DNA of 64,000 nt. Source: Amia ocellicauda (Eukaryota; Chordata; Actinopteri; Amiiformes; Amiidae). The DNA lies in the NCBI RefSeq assembly GCF_036373705.1, contig NC_089866.1:25413001-25477000 (forward strand), read 5' to 3'. Shown here one piece after another: positions 47,301 through 60,760 of this stretch. The first letter of the stretch is position 1. Each line of letters begins with the position of its first letter. The translations under genes and the position numbers were made by a program. Under the pieces are notes generated by a model. That model was not told the DNA's origin. It saw nothing but the letters and a program-made list of their open reading frames with translations, and ran no database searches.

Positions 47301-50300
47301 TAATGTACAATTCCTGAAACAAACACATTTTTTTTTCTGCAGTTTCACAAGCATGAACAAGTTTCCTGTGTAGCCTGAGATATCTTTGAGAAGGCTGTCT
47401 GCAGAGTGCAATGTTTCACCTGTGTATTTTGGATGACAGATCTGCTTTCTATTGCTTTTCAGTCAATACTACCCCTCTTCAGATGCCTGGCAACTATTGA
47501 AAGGAATGTGGACCGATGTAAAATTGCCATTAACTTCACAGACGGCCGAGTGATTTTCCAGTTTTTCTGCAAGCACGGTGGGTGAATAAAATGGTGTTAT
47601 TTAAATTGGGGGTGAGGGCTGAAGGAATTGAGATGGGGAGTAGCAGTGCGCCTAATTTAAGGTAAAATTACTGCTTTGGGGTTTTTCAGAATTACTAAAC
47701 TGATACACAACTGCATTTGTTTGGATGATGTGACCTCTTCATACAGCCATTTATGATTGGTACTGTCTCTGTATACAGGGATTATTGACACCTGGTCTGA
47801 CTCACACTTTGAGGCCAGTAAATTCAAAACACTAATTAGTCTTTAGTAATTATATCCCCAGTGTCTGGAATTCCATCCCAATGCATATTAGGAATGCTGG
47901 TACAATTTAATATCTAGTTTTTAAACTTTTTTTGTTTTTGTTTTAGCTTGTATGTATGTGTTATTAAAAAGTATTGTAAATATGATTTTAATGCTTTTAA
48001 ATCAGTGTATCCAAGTTGAAACACACTACTGTGTATCAAAACACCCCCATTTTTCCAGTTTTTATTGAAATTTTATTGAAAGTCCAGTGAATAACCTGAA
48101 ATGGTACAAAGGTAAGCGGTAAACTGCCAGATGTTAAAAAAAAAGTTTAGGTTTCCAAAAACTGAAAAATAATGTGCATTTCAGAGTTATATACTGTGTT
48201 ACTACACCCTCTTAAGCATTATTTGGCAGTGTTACACGCAGCTCCTGTGCATAGAAGTTACACTGTAAACCTACAATGCACACATCATTAGAAAGCTTAT
48301 TCTCTTGGCTACCAGGGCATTTAATTCTCAAACACATCCAATTTACAGTTTCCGTGTCGCCCGCCGTCATTCAAAGCCCGGGGGGTAAACGTGCAGTCTG
48401 TTCCGGGGGTTGGGGGGTCTCATTCAGACGGTCACAGATCACTCAGTTTCGATCGGATTTCTATGCAAATAGGCTCGTTTTGTTCAGAACAACCAGTATA
48501 TATTTGATAAACTATCAAACACGGAGAAGTTCAGATCCAATAATGTAAAATCGTTGTGTATTAGTACACTGTAAATAGAGTTTTCCATCTTGACATTTTG
48601 AGCTCTCTACGGGTGTGTGTTGCTTCTACCAATACCTGGATGTTTTTGTTTTGATCAGTAGACTGTCTGGTTCCAGAATATGTCATAATTGTCAATATTT
48701 TCTGAGAGTTTGTATTCCTACTCAGACCAAGTATCCCCCCACCCCCCAATTTCAGAATGCAGAGGTGGGGCGTAAATGCAGAGGGGGTATAAAAAACACA
48801 TTTTCAGAGAATGCTTCACATCGTTAGAAACCTGAGAGTCTCAGCTTTCATGGGATACCAAATTTGGCACTTGGCAAACAACACAACAGTGAAGAGTACA
48901 CATGGGATTAAAGAGAAGCAAGGATTTGGTGCCCTTTTAAGGGTACCAGAGGGGTTTGTCAAATTTAAGGGGTTAAATTTTTTTAAACAAAATTATTCCA
49001 TTATCTCTTTTTTCATCTCCAATTGTTTATTTGTTCTATGCTTTAATTTCAGAGTACACTGAGACATTAAACTGCATGTATTTCAATAAAAACTGAAAAA
49101 ATTTAGGTGTTCTAAAACTTTTGACCAGTAGTGTAAACCATGTACAGGATGACTTAATTAAAAACTTTGATGGTTTGGAGAATCTAGGAATTAGACGTTT
49201 TGTGAGCTAGCTGAGAACTGTGAGGTAATAGGGAGACAGTAGCATATCATAGACAAGAAAAGCCCATACTGTTGTGAAGTATAGATATTACACAATTTTA
49301 TTTGGGCTTGAACAAAAAGAAGAAGAAAACAATGTCCCATATGACATTTGTGCTCTCATATGCATGCAATGAAAGAACAATTTATTGTGCAGTATAGGCC
49401 CTGGTTAATTTATCAATGCTAAGTTCACATTACAAGCAGTAGAGGGCAATGTGTCCTTTGTTTTAGTCAGCCTGCTCTGCAAAAGGACGAATCAGTGTTT
49501 GAGATAGGTGATCCTTTGCTCAGTTAAGAAACTAAGTACATGCAATTAAAAACATTATTTCTACTTCTGCTGTTCCATACTATTCCCATAATTCTACTTT
49601 GTTTTCCTCCTATTCCACACTTTCATCAGCAACACCTGGAGAACTTGTACCCTGGGTTAGACTAACATGCCATTCCTAGTTTCAGTTACAGACCTTTTGT
49701 GGTTTTATGTCGCAGGTCTAACCAAAACCCACAATCTGGGCTTTCAGGAGTGTGAATCTCTGCAGGCTGTGTTTCCCAGACATCTCTGTCCTAATGTCTT
49801 GAAGGTACAGGCCAGGTAAGAGGAAACATGTGTGTGCTTAATTTGCATAGAAAGAGAAATGAACTCAAACAACAAGGGTACCTTCATTCCAGTCTACCCT
49901 GGTAAATTTTGCATATGATTTTTGTACTTTTAACATGGTTTTACTATGGTTGTGACATGCTGTCATTGTGCCAGGAATGAACCATGAACTACCCTAGTAT
50001 ACAGGCCTTAGAAATATGTATCATGGTGAATCATTGTATTCCCATAGTCCTGTGTAGTAACGTGTAGTAAGGCATGTTGAACAAAAACATGTTAAAAGAA
50101 CAAAAATCCTATTTTAAATTTACCAGGGCAAACATGAATAAGGGTTCCTTTGAAATTTGGAAGACAATGTCACAGTATGTTATATGTTTTTTATGTGGAA
50201 GCACATGAGTCACTCATAAAAGCTGTGGAATGTCACATTGGATAAACACTATACAGTTTGTCACAGTAAGGCCCCTATAGCAATTGGTAAGCTTTATTTT

Positions 50301-53300
50301 CAGGGTGAACAAGGTAGAGCCATTGAAGATCTCTGTCTCTCACTATCCTGTTGGATCTCACCAGACATCTAGGAGAAATTGTGATGCACTTTCCAGTCTC
50401 ACAGGAAGAAATCACTTTGACCGTGACTCCACTGAAGGTGAACTTCAAGAACTACTATGAAGAGGAAATGGGTGAGAATGCACCAGTTGCATCCTGCAGG
50501 CATGGCTGGCTCACTTGGGTTTTAGCTGCCTTTTAGCTGAGTTAGCGATGCTTTTAGAAAGATCCATCTCTGCAATGTCACCATAAAACTCAATGTAATT
50601 AAAAAGAACAATGTTGCTAATTTACATACCGTAACTGTAGGACAGCACTGATGAGATTACTGTAGTGATTGTTTATTTCTGTAACAGGAGCCCTTGGTGG
50701 AAAAATATACATCTGCACTGATCACTCTGCTCCCACAGAGATACAATATCTCTCAAACCAAGATCTTACTTGCATCATTGAGACAACAATTGGCATAATT
50801 ACAGTTGATTGAAGTCACTTTAAAAATGCAACCAACAGATTGGAGACAGGTTTTAAAGTATCCAATTTAGCTTAATTATAAATAGATTGAAGCTAACCAT
50901 GACAATGTGTTCTTTTTTTTTTTTACAAGTAAGATTTATCACATTTTCAGTACAGTAATATTAAAAAACATCACTTTAAGTGATGATTTTTTGTTAAAAA
51001 GCTGTGTGAGTGCTATCAGGTATCCAGCTCCATGCGAGTGACCTTATTCAGGCCTTACTGTTTAGCAGCTTACTGGAAGAAGACCATGCACACAGAGGCC
51101 ACCCTGCACCCAGATGAGTTTGAGTATTTCCAGGTCAGCCTGGACTCAGAAATAACCTTCTGCCTGAAGGAGCTGAGGGTGAGTGAATATTTGGACCACT
51201 ACCAACACACAACACACAAAGCCAGTGTATGCCGCTGACATTCCAGAATAGCTACACAGTATATATATGTTAATTAGTCAGTAATGCTTGCTTTAATTAG
51301 CAAAGCCCTATAGATTGTTGTGACTGGGAGGCCAGCTCTGACATGCTCAGCTGACTGGCCTTTATATATCTCAGCCATCTCCCTGCCACTGTGAGATACA
51401 CGGCCTGTTCATGCAAACAGCAGCCCCCTGCCAAAAAAGTGCAGGCACGCACATTGCACAAGACTGGCCTTTTCATGTTGATTTACGTTGCCCTGTGACC
51501 CACCCAGTTTTAAAGACCAGCACAAGAAGCGAACAGATTCTCTTATCTCGCCTGCAGGAGTAAAAGTGACCCAACGTCCAACCCAAGCTGGCTGAGAGAG
51601 GGGATGTAATATATTACATCTATGTTGGTTTTCCCTTAGCGCCATCTCATTATAATTCTTCAGAAACCACACGACTTCAGTCCCTTAATCTCAGGCATGT
51701 ATTTTAAAGTCACTTTTCCTCTCCCCCTGGCAATTGCATGAATGCCAGGCCTAGTCATGGAACAATCAGACCTGTGCCATTATGGACTGCCTGTTCCTTT
51801 CTCACAGTCCTTTAAAGTGATGGTTATTTTAGGTGCTGGTGAGAAGACTACAGATTTCCCCATCGTAGCAAAAATAGTACGAGGGATGAAAACATGGCAA
51901 AGCTTGTTGCATAATGATAAATATAATTAATCCACTGTTCTTATATTTGCAGCTACGTCTGATGCAAACTCTCAAGTTTACCCTGCTAAATATACCACAG
52001 GATTTAACCTGCCTTATCTTTGGTTGTACCATCATTTTACAGTGCTCTCCTATGGTTGTAACACTCCAACACTGTGCTTTACTGCACTCTAGCATGAATG
52101 GTCCACCGTAATAAACAAACCTTAGAAATAATTAGCATGGCATTCCCACAGTCCACTATAGTAAATTTGTATTAGGGCAGAACAGTTGATATTTAACAGT
52201 TGATCAACCTACAAAACCTGCAGGATCTGGACTTCCCTGGAGGCATCCCATCACAGGCTGAAGTGGGGAAAACTAATTTAAACAAAGCATGGGCAAAAAT
52301 AAAAAAGGTCCTGCAGTTGTCAAGGTGAAAGTACCACACCTCTATACTCTAGAACACCAATCACAGCATACATCTCTCCATGTGCCATCTTACTCTGTGT
52401 ATTTACTACAATGTGTATCTTTCCAGGGATTGCTGTCTTTTGCGGAGTCCCATGGGTTATCGGTGTCCATCCACTTTGGAACAGCAGGAAAGTAAGATTT
52501 TTGCATTACAGCATCAAAAAGGATTAGGGATAGAAATTCCTCTTTCTCTGTTGTGTCAGGGTTAACAAAACTGGCTTATTTCACAAGCATTTACCAATCT
52601 TCTTGGTTTTCTGTGTGATAACTTTCGCTCATGTACGCTCACAAACTCACTTCCTTGGGGTTAATTTGTGCTGTTTAGAAAAACAAACAAACACACGAAC
52701 AAACAAAAAAGCAGCTTTAATTTGGTGCTCTTGCACAAGAACCATAACATTATGTGCTGTTAAAGACTTTGGCCTGAATTCAGACGTTTCAGCCCATTGC
52801 ACCAAATGGATTTGGAACCATGTCCTATTAAATTAATCAACTGTTTGTTAATTGTTTAGACCGAATAATTAAAGCACTTGTTACAGGAAAGCCACATCTT
52901 TGTTTGGGATTGGATTAGCAATATTGTGTGGAAATTGCTTCTTTCTTCCCAGGAACTGATATCCAAATTGCTTGCTGCAGGGAATTCTACCACAAAGAGT
53001 TTAAAGCAGGTGTGAATATTTGTTTAGATGTGGTAAAGGGACTTTGAATTTGATGGGCAAAGTGAAACAGTGGCCTGAGAAAAAGAGGAAAATACATTTA
53101 ATTTACTTAAATGTTTAATTACCAAGACTTGTTTTGGGTATAAATAAGTCAAAAAGTATAGTCTGTTTTCTGTTTGTGTTTACCATGTTTCAGAGTGAAG
53201 AATAGTGCCAAGTTTATGCCTTCTTCACATGATAACATTTGTGATCTATTCATGTTCAGTTTTGATGCTTTTAGTCAATGGTGGGGAGCCCTGGTCTTGG

Positions 53301-56300
53301 CCTCTCTTTACACCCCCCACCTGCTCACAGGAACAAGGCTTAATCGGCGTCGTAGCAAATCAATGGCTCACTTAAGTAAATGATAGCCAAGCTGGAACAA
53401 AAAGTAGAGATCGATGCAACCCTGCAGGCCCAGGAATCGCTGCCACCCTTTTAAGCATTGAGCACATAGCTGACTGAGTAACACTGGAGCAGCAGACTGG
53501 CCCAGTGCCACACTGCAGTGCCACAACTAGTCCAGAGCACAGTGTTTTCAGTAGAGTACAGGCATGTTGGCCTATGAGTTTCTCAAGTCACAGCAGCAGC
53601 AGGCTGGGGAGAGCACTGCTTCCAGATGAATTTACATAGCCTCACAATAATGAAAAACCTATAGACTTGTGCTCAGCCTAGACAGCCTATTCATGAACAT
53701 TACATTTCTCTATATGGGTTTAAATCCATATAACACTAATGTAATGTTTATGAATAGGTAGTCTAGGGTAAATTAAGGTTTAAAAAAAAAAAAACTTACC
53801 TGATGGGACACCCAAATGTCTTTCCCTTAGACAAACTTTTCAACGACTAAAGCCATTGGAATAAGCACCATGTAGGTTTTTGCTCCACCCTGAATTTAAT
53901 TTACTTCAACTAATGAAATATTATACTGATCTGGAAAAAAACATTTTGAATATATGGTAGAAATATACGATCCTTATATTTTTCATATAACAAAATTGCA
54001 CCCCCACTTCCCCTGCAGACCAGTGGCATTCAGCATAGAGGACATGGTGCTGGAGGCAAGCGTGGTGTTGGCCACTTTGACGGACCCCGAGAGCATTCGC
54101 ATCTCCCAGAGAGACGGGTCCCAGCTGGAGGACTTCCCCAGGTCTGTGTCTATGAGAAAAAAGCTCACATCATCTGATCTATTTGACCACTTCCTGAAAC
54201 AGATCAGGGCTCGTACAGCAGTAGCATGAACGTGGGTACGAATGATGGAACGGATTTCTGTTGATGTAGGAATGTTTTGCTTACATAGCATCATACCTTC
54301 TTGACTGCATCTTCAGTCCTTCATGGATTTGAGAAAGTTAGAGGATCTGCAGAAGAGATGCTGTTTAAAACCCCAACGTTCTTTGCAGGGACCAATTTAT
54401 TTCATAACTCTCGCTTGATAGAAAAAATAAGGTTTATGATAAGTATTAGGGTGTGATAATAGGTCTGGTCCAGCACAGTGTGCTGTGGTGCGGCTTCATT
54501 GTGATGTTGGCACTGCGGCTCACACAATCTCTATGCCTCATTACTCTTCACTGCCTCGCAGCCACAGCAGAAAAAATGTCAAGAGTTCCCTAGCCACATC
54601 TGTATTCGTCTGCCCTGAATCCAGGAGGAGGTTTGCACTGGACACAGCTAGTTTACAGCAGAGCAAACAGCATCTGGGTCACTAACCTGGCATTGGGGCT
54701 TGAGCTGCCAGTATAAAGGAGTGAGCAGAAGAATTAATTTGCCTTTGTAGATTTTAAATCACTCACTTTCCCACCCCCTCTTGATTTACACATACCACTC
54801 ATTACTCATTCCACACTGCTCTGGTATGTCATTGACATTTTGCCTTTAGCCAATGCTGCTGAGAGTAGTAGAGGGTCCTTCCCCCCCCCCAAACAAAGTC
54901 TCCTGTTTAACTCCTATCGTGTGGTTCGGCTAGATCAAGGCTGATTGTCTTTGGTAATTCGTTCATGCGGCTCATAAATACAAAACCAAAGCCAAGGTTT
55001 TGTTCATTCACAGTGCAGCACTGGTGTAATTGATATCAGCTGTTTGGCTTTTTAGGCCGAATTTTGTTTTTTAATTCTCACTAGGGAAATTGGAAGATAA
55101 AGAACAAAACAAAAATGAGACATACACTGTGTTTACAGTAATAATTACCACAAGTCTAATTATCATCATTACAGATGATACTGCCGACAGTGATTACGGT
55201 TCCTTTCCGCTTTTAAAAGTCTTCCATTCCATTTTTTTTTTTAATGAACAGACTGGGATGCTGTGAGAATGTAGTCAAGGTGTCATGGAGAGTTGTGATA
55301 TGTAAGTGTGTGCTGCTTTACTTCAGAATGAGATACACACAAAGGACAGCTGGATAAAGTCTTGGCAGGGTTCATTTCCGAAAAAATGAAAGGAACGGAC
55401 TGATGCATTAGCGATTGCTTCTCGATTTGGAAGGTTTTGTGAAAGTTTCCAGCAACCATAATTCTTCCACCATCTACACCAGACCTTGATTTACCATGCA
55501 AACCAGGAGTCTGAGCTAGACCAAACAAATCAAAAACATTGACCCATCCATGAATCACAAATGATGAAGTTGTACCCCACTGTGTTTTAATTTATAAATA
55601 GTAGAAAGTGGCTTCTAACTCTAAATTAAACCATGATAGGGTACAGATTTGTACTTTGTGGTTTGTGGGTAGGTCAAATATTGATTTGCTATAGCCCCAA
55701 GGTGCTTTTTCCCCTGCCCCTGGATAAAAGTCCAGGCTGGAAGAAAAGCGAGAGAATGCAGAATTTCCAGACAGTAGCATTTTTGCGGCATCGTGACCAG
55801 CAATGAAATGAAGCATGGTAACTGGCTAAATTAGACTTAGGGCAATTCATAATACAGTAATAATCAGCTTACAATGAGGTTCAGCACTGAGGGGGGTTGG
55901 GACAGTGGCCAGGCAGTCATGAGCCTCATTACTTTACAGGTGCAGAGGCCACATGACCCCCAGTGCCCCCCCAGCTGTAGACCATACCAATGAGATTCCA
56001 CAAGCTGCTGCAGTGAGAGGCATGATTGCCATGGATACGGTGGACCCAGCCTCACCCCACCTTAGTGATGGAGCCAAGATGATCCCCTCAAGACAGGGCT
56101 CCCCACCAGACAGTCAGTGGACTGGGAGGAGAAATCTTCTGGAGAGACTGCGGGATATGGAGGAGAGACCAACCACACCAGCATATAGTAAGGTAAGGAA
56201 GGGGTCATCAAATGGCTGTGTTTTCAAGCTGATAAGTTAAGTCTTGAGTGTAGAGATACTGTCATGACTGGCATTAGAGCTGGTTAATTTAACAAAAATC

Positions 56301-59300
56301 CAAGTTATAAAACAAAGGTCCAAAGCAGGAATTGTGCAAATTAATACAGTATTCACCAAAACCCTCTACAATTTGCACAGTTCTCTGCAAAGATTTGCAT
56401 TGTAGCATCCCCAAGGGACCCAGTACACAGGGATGTCCTCAGCCAGTCCAAGTTCCATCACAAAATCAGGGTCCTCCGTAACAGTCCAAGTCAAAAACAC
56501 AAGCAATCCTTAAAAAAAGTATGTTAACACAGTCAAAACCACCACAATCCTTCTATCCAACAAACAAGGATAGCAAGGTAGGTCATTATATATTGTGTTT
56601 TAGAACAGTGGGTAATTGCAAGTAATTGAGATGGTTCTTGAGATGTATCCTTCCCAACAAGAGGGCAGGACTAGGACACTGTCTTGTATGAGTGTCTATT
56701 AGGTGGATGAGGAACTCATTGGCTGAGATTCAGATAGAAATTCCTCAATTGCTAGGAAGCCAGAAAAAATTGAGTCGAGAAGCTGCTGAGAAGCATTTGC
56801 CTGTAATTTTAATAAGAAAACATTGTCTTGTAAACATTGTATTGTCTAAATCATTGAAAAATGTGATGAAAACACAATTATTACAAAATAAGAACAGATA
56901 ATACATAATTGTAGAGGATTCATAATGGATTAAAAAGAGTAAAATGGTATTAAGTATTAAAACAAGGCACATGAAAAGCATTTCCAATTCAAATTCTGAA
57001 GTATGAGATATTGACAATTACAAATTCAATTCCAGCTTAAAATGTCTAAATTCCAATTCCATTCCAATTCCAAAGACTGAAACATTCACAATTCCAATTT
57101 ATGAATTTGAATTACAAGAATCATTACACACTCACAAGATATCAGCCAGCCTCACTCACTCACTGCCGGTTCAGGGCTGAATATAGCTGGGCGATCCAGA
57201 GAAACGAAAGATGAGTCACAGGGCCTGGAACACAATTACAACACTGCAATAATGCCAGGCAGCCCATACACTTCTCAAGCTCACACCAACAGCTGCAGCC
57301 TGCAAAATATTACACACCACTTTGCCCGCTAATTCCCTTTTGCTCCATGTACATTTTAAATGCGGATTTATGAATCACATGAGGACTGCAATAGCAAGTT
57401 CCAGAGGGCCTGCTTTCCTAAATCAGGAAAGCTAGTATTAGGATTATTCAAAGATTGTGGTAGTTTAGCACATACCTTTACCCAAGGTATTTCCACCGCT
57501 AACGTGGAATGTGCTACAGATATGCCATGTTATGAGGATAAGAACATCACTAGAGGAAAATCCTCTAATCCTCACAGTGCATAACATTAAGGTGGAAGAG
57601 GGAATAGGAGTAGTGTACAGGTGTAACAATGCACTTGAATACAAGCAGAGCCTTAGTAATCGAGACGTGTTGAAAACCGATCCCCAAATCTTGGGCTTAA
57701 ATTACAATCCCCGTTTTTTTTAGATTGGCCTATAAACCAGGGACACACATTCAAAGTAGGGTCTTCATCTGTGCTGTATAAACTAGATCCAGTGATGGGC
57801 AACATTTGCTTTCGGTTCTGCTTACCCTTCAGCGCTCATTTTCCAGGAACCCGGTTCAGAGAAATCCCGTGCAGATGACTACAATCGAAGCAGGCCATTG
57901 TGCATAATACCCTAAATTGTACATGGGAAAATACCGCTGGAGGTCAGCGTGTTATATTAAGCTCTCTCTTCCCTTCTCCCGTTTGGAGTTTCAGTGCGTT
58001 CAGAATGAGTGATGCAAGACGGCTTCCAACTGAAAAGAGGGTCATAAGTTCTTCAGGGTGTGAATTACAGCTCGGCTCACTCGCTCAACTGCATCTTTAA
58101 TCACTGGCCCTCCCTGCCCCTGCTTTCCACTCAACCAAACGTAATGTGCTTCCCGGCCGTATTTCACTGCTCAAATTTAAGTTCCTCCTTTCTGAATTTT
58201 CCGACAGTACATTTCATTTCAGGAGTGGAACGGATGCAGAGCTATTTTAGACTCCCCAAAACTATTTCCAGACACAGACTTGTCATATAAGGGCAGTTAA
58301 CAAAAACTGTTTTAATATTTGAATGAATCTTTCACAATCAGGACTTTTTTGTGTTGCTGGAAGGTTATCAGTGAGTCCTGGCTGGGCTCTGCTATCAAAT
58401 CCAAAATGTGTCAGAGTAGCAGCTGCTACTGTGTTGTGGGGTGTAACGGAGACCCCTCTATGCTTAAGCTCCATTTCTCCAGGCCTTAGTTTATCTGAAC
58501 TTTCGCACTACTCAGAGAGCAACTTTGCATTGTTTTTTATTTTGTCTTTTTCTTCCTGCTGATTAGATTTTCGAGGGATGTACGTTTTAGTTTTTTCTAC
58601 TCAGTATAAAATGTCCAGAATGTGCAATAAGAAAGAAAAAACTAAAAAGCCATCTTAAAAATGTTAATACAATTTTAATTTGCAGTTATGACAGATTTAG
58701 CAGTTATTTTGATCAGGTCTAATATGCCTGTGAATATTATATGCATCTAAAAGTAGAATATCTATAGTATAAATTGCTACCTAGAGGGAGAGTAAATTGG
58801 GTAGTTGGAAATCCTTCAGTACTATGTGCAACAGTGATACAGCAGTATTCACCCCCTTCATTTGAAAAAGTGATTAATATATGTTTTTTCAATAAACTAT
58901 ACTTATTAATCACAAAAACTTTATAGACATTGTTGAACACTGAAGACAACTACAGATATTTCACTTGATTGAACCAAGGCATAACACATTTTGCCTGATT
59001 TCACATTTTGACTGCAACTGTAGTGATCCCCAGTCTCGATATAGGGAAAAGTTGAATAAGAATCCACAAAGACTAATGAAATGTTTATACTGCAGAACAG
59101 CAAAATGAAGAAACCAAAATGTGATTTCTAACTTACACCCCACAGGGATGGTCTTGTCTGGTGTTGTCTCAAGGCCCGTATTGTCCTGTCTTGCAGTTCC
59201 ACTCTCTGTTCTTCGGTGCGCTGTCCACGGTGCAGGTTGGCGCTCCCGTCCTGGTGCTGCCCAGTCTAGCGTGTTCCAGCGACACGGAGGAGGAGGCAGG

Positions 59301-59337
59301 CGAGGACAAGACCCAGCCCTACCAGGCTTTCCGATAG
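44310..59337 (+). CDS. rad9b: RAD9B, 9-1-1 checkpoint clamp subunit, complete
   Basis: A paralogue of RAD9A; forms a PCNA-like ring with HUS1 and RAD1 that loads at damaged DNA and activates ATR. Eleven exons: 44310-44343, 44704-44774, 46779-46928, 47463-47577, 49716-49815, 50365-50471, 51069-51178, 52427-52491, 54019-54141, 55940-56192, 59197-59337. They total 1269 nt, 422 residues (human RAD9B 417-426). Conserved pieces: [138 protein letters not shown]-terminal [10 protein letters not shown] matches the conserved FRSLFFGS box, and [12 protein letters not shown] is an acidic CK2-type site as used by RAD9 to bind TOPBP1. The residue 290-375 tail (exon 10) is variable. Intron 2 carries a Tc1-like chimera. 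Confidence 0.95.
45054..46672. mobile_element. Tc1-like element, family 5, head-to-head chimera
   Basis: 1619 bp with TA at about 45052-45053 and 46673-46674, in RAD9B intron 2. Outer repeats of roughly 200 bp begin AGTTAGGTCCATAAATATTT on the left and end ATTTTTGGACCTAACTG on the right. From 45338 to about 46223 the minus strand carries transposase ([47 protein letters not shown]). From about 46265 to 46440 the plus strand repeats the C-terminal part ([32 protein letters not shown]). So both ends carry the transposase 3' end, facing outward, and the true 5' end is absent. Confidence 0.85.
48000..49042. other. RAD9B intron 4, unclassified sequence
   Basis: A stretch of mixed complexity with CpG- and G-rich patches (GGGGGTTGGGGGG near 48402-48418, a C-rich run near 48735-48747). 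It gives the impression of an inserted repeat (CTACACCCTCTTAAGCATTA, CAGTGTTACACGCAGCTCCT), but I found no terminal repeats or coding family. Confidence 0.3.
49043..49133 (+). mobile_element. Tc1-like family 4, 3' terminal fragment
   Basis: TTCAGAGTACACTGAGACAT TAAACTGCATGTATTTCAAT ... TTCTAAAACTTTTGACCAGT AGTG followed by TA. It parallels 27690-27775, the end of the family-4 relic, and is better preserved. In RAD9B intron 4. Confidence 0.8.
49134..49715. other. RAD9B intron 4, right part
   Basis: No feature recognised between the Tc1-like fragment and exon 5. Confidence 0.6.
52492..54018. other. RAD9B intron 8
   Basis: No gene. A reverse fragment of the short dispersed repeat (GGTTTTTGCTCCACCCTGAA near 53875-53895), an A run near 53782-53794 and an imperfect inverted pair around 53655-53770 (CTCAGCCTAGACAGCCTATT CATGAACATTACAT versus ATGTTTATGAATAGGTAGTC TAGG) are present; the last may be a small foldback repeat. 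Confidence 0.45.
54142..55939. other. RAD9B intron 9
   Basis: The exon 9 frame stays open into the intron to a TGA at 54227-54229. A C run lies at 54881-54890 and a T run near 55233. No other gene or repeat recognised. Confidence 0.55.
56193..59196. other. RAD9B intron 10
   Basis: About 3 kb without recognised genes. The part 56265-56560 and the 'AATTCCAATTCCATTCC' tract at 57025-57100 look repetitive. The part near 58835-59020 (CAGCAGTATTCACCCCCTTC, TTTCACATTTTGACTGCAAC) resembles ends of a dispersed DNA-transposon-derived repeat, but I cannot name it. Confidence 0.4.
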
Positions 59338-60351
59338 CTGACATTGCAGCTTACAGAACATCCTTCTAATTTCCCCACAATCACAGGGTCAGCACATTGT
59401 CACATCATTCATTAATTTAGCCAGTTCGAAAAGGGTCCTTTAGACTCGAATCACAACAGTCAGTTCTGTTAAAGGCCACATTGTCACTCCAGATGCCTGC
59501 TGCAGAAGAAAGACTAAATTTTATCTTTAGGAGTTATGGTTGTTCTCAAACACAATCAATCAGTCCTCTTCTGTCCATCCTCAAGCTCTGGCTTTCCCTT
59601 CATTACAGTGTTTGTTTCAAAAACAGTCAGGCAGTTACATTTAAAACCCATGCATGCTTTATTCTCGGGCTAACCATCAACTGTCTCTTAAAGAGTGCAA
59701 TAAATATGGTCAAGTTAAAGGACGCAATGGTGTAGCAGCTTTTGTGTGCAATGCAAGTTTAAACGCAATGACACAATGTACACCTCCCAAAAGCATCACA
59801 CAGTTTCAGTGCACAAGTGCAAGAGAAATAATGAGAAAACTGACCTGCATATTTGGTTTTAATCAACTTCTCCATACAAAAAATAAAATTACTCTTTAAG
59901 AACCAACCAAAAAAAAAAAAAAAAAATCAGGCCAGGTTTGAGATCGTGTCTCCACACTCACCAACTCCTAACAATGCAATTTCTCCCCAGTGGAAACTAG
60001 ACACTTGCAAAGACAATCCACAAATCTTTTTTATTTTCTTGGCAGAATGCTGAATAATCAAAGCAGGGTTTTTGAAAAGTACCACATTGTTAAAAAAACC
60101 TGCATGTGGATAGAGTGAAAGTAACACATTACTGGGCAGCTGTGGGTTGGCAGGAATGTGTAGCAGAGCGCAGGGGATTGTCTCATGGACCGCCAGGGTG
60201 GGGAAGCGAGCTCATGGGGACAGGTTGAGCTTGTGGAGTTGAGGAAACCCTGCAGTTGACTTAGAACAGATTCAGATCAGGGTTGCTGGATGAGTCAGTA
60301 GAGAACAATGCTGGAGACTTTTCTGCCGCTAAGTTCTTGTCATTACTCCAT

Positions 60352-60388
<37 letters not shown>

Positions 60389-60760
60389 AGGCTGAGAAAG
60401 CATGTGCTACTTCCTCATGCTGCCAGAGGTCGGCTGCTAAAGTGATGCACCTAAACCGAGCCAGGGATCCTAGCAGGGGCTGGAACAGTGTGTACCAAAT
60501 CTTTGCCAAACCCTAAAGCAACCTTCCCTCCCCCTCCCCATCCCATCCCATCCCATATGAAAGGCCAATTGCTCTGCAATCTCTCAAAAGTAATTTTTGT
60601 CAGCTTTTAGCTCCTAGATATAATCCCTTTGCACAGGCTCAGTACAGCAGCAGAAAACTTATCTGAAAGGTAAATTAACTTAAAATATTGAAACTCAAAT
60701 TAAAGAGATGCATACCTGAATAAACAAAAAAGGACTACCCACCAAGTGTTTAGTATAAAT
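59338..60760. other. RAD9B 3' UTR and convergent gap
   Basis: Possible RAD9B polyadenylation signals: AATAAA at about 59699 and again near 59881. An A run of about 17 lies at 59911-59927 and one of about 28 at 60359-60386. No gene recognised. Confidence 0.5.
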
